64,000 nucleotides of DNA. It comes from Meiothermus sp. Pnk-1. GTDB lineage: Bacteria; Deinococcota; Deinococci; Deinococcales; Thermaceae. Both the position numbers and the translations under genes were made by a program. The DNA lies in NCBI RefSeq assembly GCF_003226535.1, contig NZ_QKOB01000006.1, forward strand, positions 312,440 to 376,439, given 5' to 3'. A model generated the notes under the pieces. The model had not been told where the DNA came from. It saw only the letters and a program-made list of their open reading frames with translations, and did not search any database. Shown one piece after another: positions 28,260-36,572 of the stretch. The stretch's first letter is position 1, and every line of letters begins with the position of its first letter.

Positions 28260-29414
28260 CTACCAGCGAAGCAACCCGGCCAACCCGCCAAACTCCCGCA
28301 ACAGGCGCTCTTCGGCCTGGCCGCGGACGAATTCGATCCGCGCCGCGTACGTCTGGGCTAGCCGAGGCAGGGCCTCCTTGAGCGCGACCTCCTCCACCCG
28401 CTCACCCGGACAGTAGGCCTGGGCCGCTTCACGGGTCGTACCCACCCTCCCAGAAGGGCAACAGAACACCCGGCCCTCGAGCTTCCAGGGAGCCACCAGC
28501 AGGTGGATTCGCCCTTCTTGCAACAGGCCGACGACTTGATCCACCCCGCTGACCCCGTTTTCCCGAATCTGCTCGAGCAGCTTAAGTTCGCGCTCGCGCT
28601 CGAGCGGGGGCAGTTCCCTTTCCACGATCTTGAGGATCTCCCCCGCGCTGACCCGGGAGTGGGGAGCCGAAGGCAAAATATAGGGCTTGGGGAAGTTTTC
28701 GGGCAGATGAGCGGCGAAGTTTTTGGTGTCGGGGTCGGGCCCCATCAACACCAGTTGCTCAATCCCCCGGGATTTCATCACCTCGGCCAGATGGTGCGCC
28801 ATCTCCTTGTAAAAGCGCTCGGTCCACTCGCCCATGCGCTCGCTGAAGTGGTCCTTGCCGCTGCCGCCACTGGCCCGTCCCACGTGACCGGGAGCGCCGG
28901 GCCCGGCGCTACGCCCTCCGGCAGCCGTGGCGCCCTCCCCCAGATCGCGCCATTCCTCGGGGTTTACCGCCCGGAAAGCCCCCTCCAGCTCTTCGATTTC
29001 CCCCAACACCACTTCGAAAAGCCGCCACTTTTCTTGGTCTACCAAGACCACCGCACGGCGCTTGTGTTCGTCTAGGGCATAGAGCAAGGGGGTCAGGTAG
29101 GGCTGACCCCAGCGGGCTTCGATCCCGTCTGAGAGGGGCAAATCTACTTGCAGATCGTAGACCTCGAGCAAATTTTCTCCCGCGAAAATCACCCGAGTAC
29201 GGGCTTGGGGGCGGTCTTCCTCGAGCCGCGCGAGCACTTTGTCGAAGATCTCCTTGGGCACTCCGAGGGCTTTCATCTGCTCCTTGGCCCTAGCCAGATA
29301 AGCCCGGCCCGCGTTTTCCTCCTGGGCAGGGTTGGTGGAGAGATACAGCGAAAGCACCGGTCCTGGATGCTGTACTAGATCCTGAATAGAACGTACCTGC
29401 GCTTGGGTGAGCAC
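28260..29414 (-). CDS. Bacterial eRF1-family (VLRF1/baeRF-like) release-factor-like protein
   Basis: 384 residues. The N-terminal part (VLSLYLSTNP, then a region about 115-140 with KRRAVVLVDQEKWRLFEV) and the later segment EQLVLMGPDPDTKNF resemble the eRF1/Pelota-like fold of bacterial baeRF/VLRF1 proteins. A flexible Gly/Ser-rich loop (about residues 155-180, including GRASGGSGK) occupies the place of the catalytic GGQ loop of eRF1. Such proteins are thought to act in ribosome rescue or quality control, related to yeast Vms1. It lies directly downstream of an Hsp20 gene under a HAIR-like heat-shock operator, with a terminator between. Confidence 0.7.
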   Translation of the reverse strand: MLTQAQVRSIQDLVQHPGPVLSLYLSTNPAQEENAGRAYLARAKEQMKALGVPKEIFDKVLARLEEDRPQARTRVIFAGENLLEVYDLQVDLPLSDGIEARWGQPYLTPLLYALDEHKRRAVVLVDQEKWRLFEVVLGEIEELEGAFRAVNPEEWRDLGEGATAAGGRSAGPGAPGHVGRASGGSGKDHFSERMGEWTERFYKEMAHHLAEVMKSRGIEQLVLMGPDPDTKNFAAHLPENFPKPYILPSAPHSRVSAGEILKIVERELPPLERERELKLLEQIRENGVSGVDQVVGLLQEGRIHLLVAPWKLEGRVFCCPSGRVGTTREAAQAYCPGERVEEVALKEALPRLAQTYAARIEFVRGQAEERLLREFGGLAGLLRW

Positions 29415-29430
29415 CTCTACCTCCTTGGGG

Positions 29431-29457
29431 AAAACAAAACCCCGGAGTTACCCGGGG
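29431..29457 (-). terminator. Terminator between hsp20 and the eRF1-like gene
   Basis: Minus-strand stem CCCCGG/CCGGGG with a 6-nt loop followed by TTTTGTTTT. It should end most hsp20 transcripts before the eRF1-like gene. Confidence 0.75.
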
Positions 29458-29483
29458 CGGGTCAACGGGGGTCGAGCGCGAGG

Positions 29484-29900
29484 TTAGCCGTTGACCCGAA
29501 CTTCGATCTTGCGGGGCTGAGCCGCTTCGGCCTTGGGGATGTCGAGGTAGAGCACCCCGTACTTGAAGTTGGCGCTCACCTTGGAGAGGTCGTAGGTGTT
29601 GGGGATGGTAAAGCTGCGGATGAAGGTACCGTAAGTGCCCTCGAGCCGGTACTGGGTGGCGTTCTCGGGCTTTTCAAAGGGGCGCTCGGCCTTGATGGTG
29701 AGGGTGTTGTTCTCGGCCTGTACGTCCACCTTCTGGGGGTCTACGCCCGGCAGGTAAACGGCGAAGTGCAGCCCCTGGGCGTCCTCGAGCACATCCACCA
29801 GCGGAGCGAAGGTGCGGTTGTCGTTGCGGGAAGCCCGCAAGCTACGGACTAGCTGCTCTTGAAGCTCTTCGATTTCGCGGAATGGGTCAAACCTTACCAT
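29484..29900 (-). CDS. Hsp20/alpha-crystallin small heat-shock protein, copy 1
   Basis: 138 residues. The alpha-crystallin domain (about 35-130) has the typical beta-strand pattern with AVYLPGVDPQKVDVQAENN and the GVLYLDIPKAEAAQPRKIEV C-terminal strand; the N-terminal arm is short. A holdase that binds unfolding proteins. A HAIR-like repeat (29928-29948) covers the -35 of a strong promoter 20-50 nt upstream, and AGGAGGAAGT precedes the ATG. Confidence 0.93.
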   Translation of the reverse strand: MVRFDPFREIEELQEQLVRSLRASRNDNRTFAPLVDVLEDAQGLHFAVYLPGVDPQKVDVQAENNTLTIKAERPFEKPENATQYRLEGTYGTFIRSFTIPNTYDLSKVSANFKYGVLYLDIPKAEAAQPRKIEVRVNG

Positions 29901-29916
29901 ACTTCCTCCTCAGGGA

Positions 29917-29948
29917 ATATAATAAAACTTGAGCATCTTATTGTCAAG
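29917..29948 (-). promoter_or_regulatory. hsp20 promoter with HAIR-like operator
   Basis: Minus strand: TTGACA, 17-nt spacer, TATTAT. The inverted repeat CTTGAGC-N7-TGTCAAG (plus strand 29928-29948) overlaps the -35 and spacer. It has the arm sequence and 7-nt spacing of the HspR element HAIR (CTTGAGT-N7-ACTCAAG). The same element precedes clpB and dnaK. Confidence 0.82.
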
Positions 29949-29958
29949 ATACTTGCGG

Positions 29959-30801
<843 letters not shown>

Positions 30802-30810
30802 ACGACCTCC

Positions 30811-31185
30811 TTAGCGATAGAAGAACCAGCTTTCCCAGCTTGGAGCAGCGAGGTAGGGGCTCCAGGCCAGCGCCATCCCGGACAGACCCAACAGCCCGTT
30901 AACCGGCTGAATGAAGGCCCAGTAGCCCCCGCATATCCCAGAGATGGCCCCTGAGGCCCCTACCATGGGGGTGTGGGGGTCGGAGGCGAACATGCTGGTG
31001 AAAAGCCGGTACCCCTTGCCCAAAGGATCCGCCAGGAGCAAAGCCGGCACCAAGGCCAGGCGCTCGAGGCTAGCATCCAAACCCATAGCAAGCTGATAGG
31101 CAAACCCCAAGATGCACAAGGCGATGAGGGCTTTGGTCGCGAGGGCCGGGCCGTGGAAGTAGATAGCGTCACGCAGGGGAAGCAT
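30811..31185 (-). pseudogene. Decayed rhomboid-family intramembrane protease
   Basis: 124 residues. Three blocks match the intact rhomboid encoded at 48634: GYRLFTSMF, then PMVGASGAISG (the GxSG motif with the catalytic Ser), then GYWAFIQPV. Missing in between are the His/Asn helix (HGGLAHLLGN region), the following two helices, the loop and helix after GxSG, and the final helix with the catalytic His. The frame is open, so the decay happened by in-frame deletions. It is not expected to be a protease. It still sits, with tight spacing, between a K+/H+ antiporter and the SDH protease gene. Confidence 0.72.
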
Positions 31186-31199
31186 GGTCTCCTTGCCGT

Positions 31200-32327
31200 C
31201 TAAGCTCGCCGGGGAACCCTCCCTGCCGAGGAACGCGGCTTGCCGAACCAGTCTGGAGCATAGCGCATCAACACGCTGCCCAAGGGAATGGAAACCAGCA
31301 CCAGCATAACCGCTACCTGGGCCGCGAGGGGATACCCCCCTTGCAGCGCCAGCGCCCCAAGAACCAGGTTGAACTCGCCCCTAGGGAGCAGATAAACCGC
31401 GGCGTAGCGCTGCCGCTTGGGGCCGAGTCCGGCCTCTTTGGCCCCCCACAGGTTGAGGGGAAGCTTTAACAGCAAGCCCGCAATGGCCAACCCTGCGGCC
31501 AGCCACCCTGCCCCTTGTAAGAGCCCCAGGGCCTGCGCCCCCACCGTGAGGAAAAACAGCGCCACCCCCAGATCCCGCACCGGGCCAAAGAGGTGTTCTA
31601 ACCGCTCCCGCAAGCCCAGCCCAGCCGCCACCACCCCACACAAGAAAGCTCCCACGCTCTCCGAAGCTCCTATCAAGTGGAACAACGCCGCACTTCCGCT
31701 GACCAAAGCAGCCCCTGCGAGCAGTACCAACTCGTTGGAGAAGCGCTCCACCGCTTGGCTCAAGCGGGGGCCCATCCACCGGGCTATCAGCCAGTAGCAG
31801 AGGGCCAGACCCACCGTGGCTAGCAGTCCTATGCCCCCTTGCCCGCTCAAAAGCACCAGCAGGACGGCTATTAGTAAATCCTCAAAGACCAGTACTCCCA
31901 GCACCACCTCGCTTTCAGGGGAAGTAGCCCGACGCAGGTCCAGGATCAGCTTGACGATCACCGCGCTGGACGAAGCGTAAACGATGCCCCCCAACAGCCA
32001 GGCTCCCCGCCAGTCTAGCCCCGCCAATGCGCCCAGACCTGCCCCCAGCGGCAGCGCCAAAGCGTCCCAGCATCCCGCCCGCAGCACCCGCTGGGATAGC
32101 TGGCCCAGCCGGTCGGGGCCAAACTCCAGCCCCACCGAGAACAGCAACAACAGCAGCCCCAGCGAGGGCAAGGGTTCCAGGGCCTCTACATCGAGCCGTC
32201 CGCCCAGCACCAGGCCCACCAACAGGTAAGCGGGTAGGGGTGGGAAGCGCAACCGGTGGACCAAAGCAGCCCCCAAAGCCAGCAGGGCAGCCGCCAGGGC
32301 AAAAGCTTCAACCGAAGGGTGGATCAA
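31200..32327 (-). CDS. Cation:proton antiporter, CPA2 (KefB/KhtU-like)
   Basis: 375 residues with about eleven to twelve hydrophobic segments of the Na+/H+ exchanger fold (LPAYLLVGLVLGG near the start; LLLLLFSVGLEFGPDRL, the conserved helix after it). The short C-terminus carries no TrkA-N domain, so regulation would come from the separate TrkA-C protein encoded immediately upstream (4-nt overlap), the KhtT/KhtU arrangement of K+/H+ antiporters. Its place in a stress operon fits K+ and pH control during heat or redox stress; this is inference. Confidence 0.87.
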   Translation of the reverse strand: MIHPSVEAFALAAALLALGAALVHRLRFPPLPAYLLVGLVLGGRLDVEALEPLPSLGLLLLLFSVGLEFGPDRLGQLSQRVLRAGCWDALALPLGAGLGALAGLDWRGAWLLGGIVYASSSAVIVKLILDLRRATSPESEVVLGVLVFEDLLIAVLLVLLSGQGGIGLLATVGLALCYWLIARWMGPRLSQAVERFSNELVLLAGAALVSGSAALFHLIGASESVGAFLCGVVAAGLGLRERLEHLFGPVRDLGVALFFLTVGAQALGLLQGAGWLAAGLAIAGLLLKLPLNLWGAKEAGLGPKRQRYAAVYLLPRGEFNLVLGALALQGGYPLAAQVAVMLVLVSIPLGSVLMRYAPDWFGKPRSSAGRVPRRA

Positions 32328-32776
32328 GCGCGCACCTTTCGCACAAAACGCGCCACCGCTTCACGGGGACCTGCTACTACCAAGGTGTCGCCCGCGTGTA
32401 GCACGGTCTCGGGCGGGGGGTTGGGCAACAAGGCTTCTCCCTCGCGCAGCACCGCTAGCAAGTGGACCCCTGGGGTGGCGAGGTCGGCCGTACGCTTTCC
32501 CACGCTGGGCGCCCCAGGCTCTACCTTCACCCACTCCAGGGTTTCTTCCGAAAGCTCGGGGGCAAAGAGCATCCCAGCCAAGATAGCCCCCAACTCGCGG
32601 GCCTCCTCGTCGGTGAGCTCGAGGGTGGCGGCGGGCTCCTCGAGCTCTCCCTTTTCGTAGTACTGCACCTCTCGCCCGCCCGAGTGATGTACCACCACCA
32701 CTATCCGATCCCCCGAGCGCACGCTGAGGGTGTACTTCCGGCCCACCCCGGGCAATACCGCTTCTTCAACGCGCAT
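32324..32776 (-). CDS. TrkA-C domain regulatory protein of K+/H+ antiporter (KhtT-like)
   Basis: 150 residues from ATG 32776 (GGGGAG ribosome binding site); a longer frame is not supported. The N-terminal part (RVEEAVLPGVGRKYTL) and C-terminal TrkA-C (RCK-C) domain (about 75-150: GVHLLAVLREGEALLPNPPPETVLHAGDTLVV in pieces) match KhtT. It should gate the antiporter encoded by the overlapping downstream gene. It overlaps the psiE-like gene by 11 nt. Confidence 0.87.
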   Translation of the reverse strand: MRVEEAVLPGVGRKYTLSVRSGDRIVVVVHHSGGREVQYYEKGELEEPAATLELTDEEARELGAILAGMLFAPELSEETLEWVKVEPGAPSVGKRTADLATPGVHLLAVLREGEALLPNPPPETVLHAGDTLVVAGPREAVARFVRKVRA

Positions 32777-33200
32777 GCTTACTCCCCCCCGAGTACTGGG
32801 CGGCCAAGGTACGGGCGGCCACCAAAGCCAGCAGTCCGCCACTCCAAAACAGCACCTGGGTGCCCTGGATCTCTCCCCCGAACAAGCCTAGGAGCATTTC
32901 CCGCAGCACGAAGGCCACCCCTACCTCCAGCAGTACCTCCAGCCGAATGCGCTCGAACTCGAAGTATTCCACGAAAGCCCGTACCAACTCCAGCATCACT
33001 ACTAGTGACAGGACGTTGGTAACCAGGTCTTTGAGCCCCAGGCGCACGCTGGGTTCGGAGACGGCTAGGCCGATCTCGAGCAAGGTCCGCCCCACCCCGA
33101 TGAGCAGCCCCAGCAGCAAGGCCAGGATCGCCAGGTTGAAAATTAGCTGTACGGTAAGGCGAAACCCGCGGAGGATGGTCTGCTGAAGACTTTTGTGCAT
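32766..33200 (-). CDS. PsiE-like membrane protein
   Basis: 144 residues with four predicted helices and the charged central segment VRAFVEYFEFERIRLEVLLEVGVAFVLREML, typical of the PsiE family first seen in phosphate-starved E. coli. Biochemical role unknown. Located between hsp20 and the khtT-like gene with tight spacing. Confidence 0.8.
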   Translation of the reverse strand: MHKSLQQTILRGFRLTVQLIFNLAILALLLGLLIGVGRTLLEIGLAVSEPSVRLGLKDLVTNVLSLVVMLELVRAFVEYFEFERIRLEVLLEVGVAFVLREMLLGLFGGEIQGTQVLFWSGGLLALVAARTLAAQYSGGSKHAR

Positions 33201-33217
33201 GATGGCCTGCTTTAGCT

Positions 33218-33631
33218 TCAGCCCTCAATGGCTATGGAGCGCCGCGCAGGGCTGGGGCTGGGGATACGGGGGATCTCCACCTCCAGCACTCCCCGCTTCA
33301 AGCGGGCTTGGATCCCCTCAGGCTGGGCATCGGCGGGCAGGGGAATGGAGCGGTAGATGCGGCCGTAGTAGATCTCCGAGAGGTGGCGTTTGCGCTGCTC
33401 CTCCTTGCGCTCCGCCTCGATGATGAGGAAGGGGCCTTCGAGGTACACCTGGACATCTTTTTTGTCCAATCCGGGCAGCTCAGTGCGCAGTACGTAGCGT
33501 CCTTCTTCCTCTACCAGCTCGCTGCTGGGCTCGAAATCTGCCCCCTCAAAGGCTTTTTCCAACGCCTCCTCCAGGGCTTGGCGGAACTTGTTGCGCCCGA
33601 AGCGGGCAAAAGGCCAGATTTTCTCTAGCAT
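33218..33631 (-). CDS. Hsp20/alpha-crystallin small heat-shock protein, copy 2
   Basis: 137 residues, alpha-crystallin domain about 40-130 with TELPGLDKKDVQVYLEG and a final strand GVLEVEIPRIPSPSP. It is divergent from copy 1 at 29484 and has no promoter or HAIR element of its own; the thioredoxin gene ends 19 nt upstream. It should be expressed as part of the clpB-led unit. Confidence 0.92.
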   Translation of the reverse strand: MLEKIWPFARFGRNKFRQALEEALEKAFEGADFEPSSELVEEEGRYVLRTELPGLDKKDVQVYLEGPFLIIEAERKEEQRKRHLSEIYYGRIYRSIPLPADAQPEGIQARLKRGVLEVEIPRIPSPSPARRSIAIEG

Positions 33632-33650
33632 GGTTCTTCACCTCCCAAGC

Positions 33651-34076
33651 TCAGTTCTGCTTCAGGTGCGGCCAAAGGCGCTCCAGGAGCGCCGCCTTGG
33701 GTACGGCCCCCACGATGCGTTCGGCGGGTTGGCCGTTTTGGAAGAGGATCAGGGTGGGGATGCTACGCACTTGATAAGCGCTGGCCGGGATGGGGTGCCG
33801 ATCTACGTTGAGCTTGACCACCTTGAGCCGCCCGGCCTGCTCCCGGGCGATCTCCTCCAGGACCGGGGCCACCATCCGGCAGGGACCACACCACTCCGCC
33901 CAGAAATCCACCAGCACCGGTACGCTGGCTTGGAGTTCGGGGGTAAGGCCACCCTCGCCCACCTCTACCAGCCAGGGTAGGGGCTGCTTGCACGCCCCGC
34001 AGACCGGCACCTGGCCGGCGGGTGGGGTACCCAGGCGGTTCTTGGCCCCACACGCGGGGCACACCGCCACGTTCAT
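33651..34076 (-). CDS. trxC: Thioredoxin with N-terminal zinc ribbon (Trx2/TrxC type)
   Basis: 141 residues. Residues 6-29 hold two CxxC pairs (CPACG and CGAC) forming a zinc ribbon, followed by a thioredoxin domain with the active site WCGPC at 62-66 and the cis-proline segment SIPTLILF. This is the architecture of E. coli Trx2, linked to oxidative stress. It likely reduces the peroxiredoxin encoded in the same unit. Confidence 0.92.
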   Translation of the reverse strand: MNVAVCPACGAKNRLGTPPAGQVPVCGACKQPLPWLVEVGEGGLTPELQASVPVLVDFWAEWCGPCRMVAPVLEEIAREQAGRLKVVKLNVDRHPIPASAYQVRSIPTLILFQNGQPAERIVGAVPKAALLERLWPHLKQN

Positions 34077-34158
34077 AACGCCCCTCCGGCCCTAGCCCAA
34101 CCCGAAAGAAGCTGCTGCGGATCTTTGCCAAAACCAACCATTTCTTCCAACCTCCTGT

Positions 34159-34602
34159 TCAAGCCCCCAGGCCATAAGGGTCCACCCGGGTGAGCACCTG
34201 GCGCAGCTCTTCCACGTTCTGCTGCTCCTCTTGGGCGATGCGGTGAAAGAGGGCCTCGAGCTCTTCATCGGGAAGGGTGTTTTCCAAATAGGCTACCTTG
34301 TCGGCTTTCTCCGACTCGTAGGCGGCCAGCAGCTCATGCCAGGTGGCCTGGCCGGGGATGGTGGGCGAAGGAGGCGGCGTACCCCCCAGGGCGCGGATTT
34401 TTTCCTCTAGCCACTGGGCATGTTGCCGTTCTCGCTCCGCGATGCGCTGGAGGGTCTGGCGCAGGTGGGGGTAAGGCAGGCCCTCGGCAGCCTGCTCGGC
34501 CAGAATTGCGTCGCTGGCCTCGTCGCGGTAGCGTTCGGCTAGCACTTGCAAAAGCTGCTGCCGTGCTTGAGCCCTGAGGCTGCCCCAAAGCGGCTTCCAC
34601 AT
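34159..34602 (-). CDS. Ferritin-like (rubrerythrin-type) four-helix protein, copy 1
   Basis: 147 residues, helical. Carboxylate and His ligands in the expected spacing: AERYRDEASDAILAEQAA, then IAERERQHAQWLEEKI (ExxH), then YESEKADKVAYLE and IAQEEQQNVEEL. This matches ferritin-like/rubrerythrin domains, without a C-terminal rubredoxin part. A diiron or peroxide-scavenging role is likely but the exact subfamily is unclear. Confidence 0.75.
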   Translation of the reverse strand: MWKPLWGSLRAQARQQLLQVLAERYRDEASDAILAEQAAEGLPYPHLRQTLQRIAERERQHAQWLEEKIRALGGTPPPSPTIPGQATWHELLAAYESEKADKVAYLENTLPDEELEALFHRIAQEEQQNVEELRQVLTRVDPYGLGA

Positions 34603-34612
34603 CCCTACCCCC

Positions 34613-35113
34613 TCAGGCGGCAGGTTGGGCTGAGCGCCGGCTCGAGGCCAAGAGCGCCATAACCCACCCCGCTAGCACCAGCAGCACACCCCAGCGGGCT
34701 ACCTCCGGCGGTAGGGCCGTCCCCCATAGGGCATCCAGGGAGTAGGCTCCGGGTCCAGCCAAGCCTACGGCAGCAGCTACCGCCAAGTTGGTGAGGGGAA
34801 GTTCGAAGCCGCCTTGCGTCACCCACAGCTTGGGCCAGTGCACCTTGAAGATGGCGGTGAGCATGGCCGCCGTGATCAGCAGTGGGCCAGCCGGGCTAAA
34901 CAGCCCCAGCGCCAGCAAGAGCCCACCGAAAAACTCACACCCCCCCGCCAGCAGCGCCCAAAGCCGCCCGGGGCGGAAACCCAGCGACTCGAGCCAGCCC
35001 GCGGTGCGGGCTAACCCATGCCCACCAAACCAGCCAAAGAGCTTTTGCGCCCCATGACCCGCCAATAGTAAGCCCGTTACCAAACGGAGAACCAAGAGAG
35101 CCAGATCGGTCAT
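34613..35113 (-). CDS. DoxX family membrane protein
   Basis: 166 residues with four helices and the family pattern LVLRLVTGLLLAGHGAQKLFGWFGGHG, cited in part, at the N-terminus, followed by FFGGLLLALGLF. DoxX-like proteins are small quinone-linked or redox-related membrane proteins, often linked with oxidative stress genes, as here. Confidence 0.87.
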   Translation of the reverse strand: MTDLALLVLRLVTGLLLAGHGAQKLFGWFGGHGLARTAGWLESLGFRPGRLWALLAGGCEFFGGLLLALGLFSPAGPLLITAAMLTAIFKVHWPKLWVTQGGFELPLTNLAVAAAVGLAGPGAYSLDALWGTALPPEVARWGVLLVLAGWVMALLASSRRSAQPAA

Positions 35114-35166
35114 CTTCCATCACCTCCGTTGCAGAACGTGCGTAAGGGAGTTGCCGGAAGAGCGCT

Positions 35167-35436
35167 TTATAGGAGGCCGCGGCGCATCAGCGAACGCTCT
35201 AGCTCCGCCAGGCTGGGTTCTACCAGCACCTCCCCGCCTACGTAGACGGTGGGGTGGCTGGCGTAGCCGCCCGTCCACCAACGCAGCTGGGCCACCGCCT
35301 CCGGGTGCTCTTCGAGGTCCACGAAGCGGTAGGGGATGCCCAGGCGCTCGAGGTAACGCCGCACCAGCTGGGATTGGGCACACCAGCGGGTGCCGTAGAC
35401 CACCACCGGCGCTAGGGTCGGGGTGCGGTAGAGCAT
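35167..35436 (-). CDS. Glutaredoxin-like protein with a monothiol CAQS site
   Basis: 89 residues with the glutaredoxin/mycoredoxin fold: VVVYGTRWCAQSQLVRRYL (Cys19, second position Ser22), the TVP-like cis-proline segment HPTVYVGGE at about 64-72. Since the second Cys is replaced by Ser the enzyme should work by a monothiol mechanism. It is 3 nt downstream of the peroxiredoxin gene, a natural partner. Confidence 0.82.
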   Translation of the reverse strand: MLYRTPTLAPVVVYGTRWCAQSQLVRRYLERLGIPYRFVDLEEHPEAVAQLRWWTGGYASHPTVYVGGEVLVEPSLAELERSLMRRGLL

Positions 35437-35439
35437 CGC

Positions 35440-36117
35440 TTACCTCCGGAGCGCGTCCAAAGCCGCGAAGAGTTCCTCGATGGGGGGAACATGGTGGAGG
35501 TAGGGCGAGACGTGGGCATAGCGAATCACCCCTGAGCCGTCCACCACGTACAAAGCCCGCTCGCTGAAGCCGTCGTTTTCCCGGAAGACCTGGTAACGAC
35601 GGGCCACTTCTCCCTTGGGGTGGAAGTCCGAGAGCAGGGGGAAAGCGATCCGCCGCAGCGCCGCCCAAGCCCCGTGGGAGTAGATCGAGTCCACCGAGAT
35701 GCCCAGGATTTGGGCTCCGCGCCGCTCGAATTCGGCCAATTCGCTTTGGTAGAGGTCGAGCTGCTGGCTACAGCCGGGGCTCCAGTCGAGCGGGTAGAAG
35801 ACCAGCACCACCGGCCTACCCCGGAAGTCCGAAAGCCGGATATGCTCGCCTTGCGCGTTGGGCAAGGAGAAATCTGGAGCCGGGCCGCCCACCGGTAGGC
35901 CCGGGTTGACGGCTGCGGCCTCCATCTTAGGGGCGCTCTTATAGAGGTTGCGCAGCCACTCCAGCCCCCCTTCGCTTAGGGAGGCCTGGCCTTGCTGCCG
36001 CCACGCTTCCTGGGTCATGGCGAACAACACGGATAGCGCTTCCCGCTCGGGCCCCTGGGGCAGCTGGGGCTCGAGCGCCATGAACCGCTGTGCGAGTTCG
36101 GCGAACCTCTGGCTCAT
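35440..36117 (-). CDS. Peroxiredoxin (AhpC/TSA family) with N-terminal helical extension
   Basis: 225 residues from ATG 36117 (GGGAGGTG ribosome binding site); a GTG two codons earlier is less likely. The catalytic loop FYPLDWSPGC has the peroxidatic Cys116 (P-x-x-x-S-x-x-C). The peroxiredoxin domain starts only at about residue 75; the first 70 residues form a predicted helical region, unusual in length. It should reduce peroxides using the glutaredoxin-like or thioredoxin proteins of the same gene string. Confidence 0.88.
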   Translation of the reverse strand: MSQRFAELAQRFMALEPQLPQGPEREALSVLFAMTQEAWRQQGQASLSEGGLEWLRNLYKSAPKMEAAAVNPGLPVGGPAPDFSLPNAQGEHIRLSDFRGRPVVLVFYPLDWSPGCSQQLDLYQSELAEFERRGAQILGISVDSIYSHGAWAALRRIAFPLLSDFHPKGEVARRYQVFRENDGFSERALYVVDGSGVIRYAHVSPYLHHVPPIEELFAALDALRR

Positions 36118-36132
36118 GATCACCTCCCAGCA

Positions 36133-36561
36133 TCACCCTTGCCATTTCCCACGCAATAGCTTTTCGGTCTCCTCCTTATGCCGGGTTTCTTCCGAGATGA
36201 TCTCCTGAAGGTCGTTGGAGAGGCCGAAGTCTCCCAGCGATTCGGCTTCTCTCATGCGCTGGACGTAGCGAGCGATGGTCTGCGCCTCGGCCTCCCGCAC
36301 CGCCTCCAGCATCTCTCGCGCGCTCTTGGCGGCAGGCACGGGGGCGGGGAGGGTGGTGGGCTCCCCGCCCAAGGCCGCGATTTTGTCGGCCAAGAGCTGG
36401 GCATGGCGCAGCTCGTCTTGGATCTCGGTCAGGAAAAACTCCTTCAGCTCCTGGCGGTGAATGCCAGCCACCGAGGCGGCATAGGTGGTGTACTGAATGA
36501 TGGCGGCGTACTCATGCGAGAGGTCTTGGTTGAGGCCTTGGAGAAGGGTTTCCCTGTCCAT
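36133..36561 (-). CDS. Ferritin-like (bacterioferritin-type) protein, copy 2
   Basis: 142 residues from ATG 36561, which has a perfect AAAGGAGGTG ribosome binding site. Four-helix bundle with EYAAIIQYTTYAA, EIQDELRHAQLLADKI (ExxH), EAEAQTIARYVQRM and IISEETRHKEETEKLL (ExxH), the ligand set of a diiron ferritin-like site. It begins 11 nt after the clpB stop with no terminator between, so it should be read from the clpB heat-shock promoter. Confidence 0.85.
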   Translation of the reverse strand: MDRETLLQGLNQDLSHEYAAIIQYTTYAASVAGIHRQELKEFFLTEIQDELRHAQLLADKIAALGGEPTTLPAPVPAAKSAREMLEAVREAEAQTIARYVQRMREAESLGDFGLSNDLQEIISEETRHKEETEKLLRGKWQG

Positions 36562-36572
36562 ACGCACCTCCT

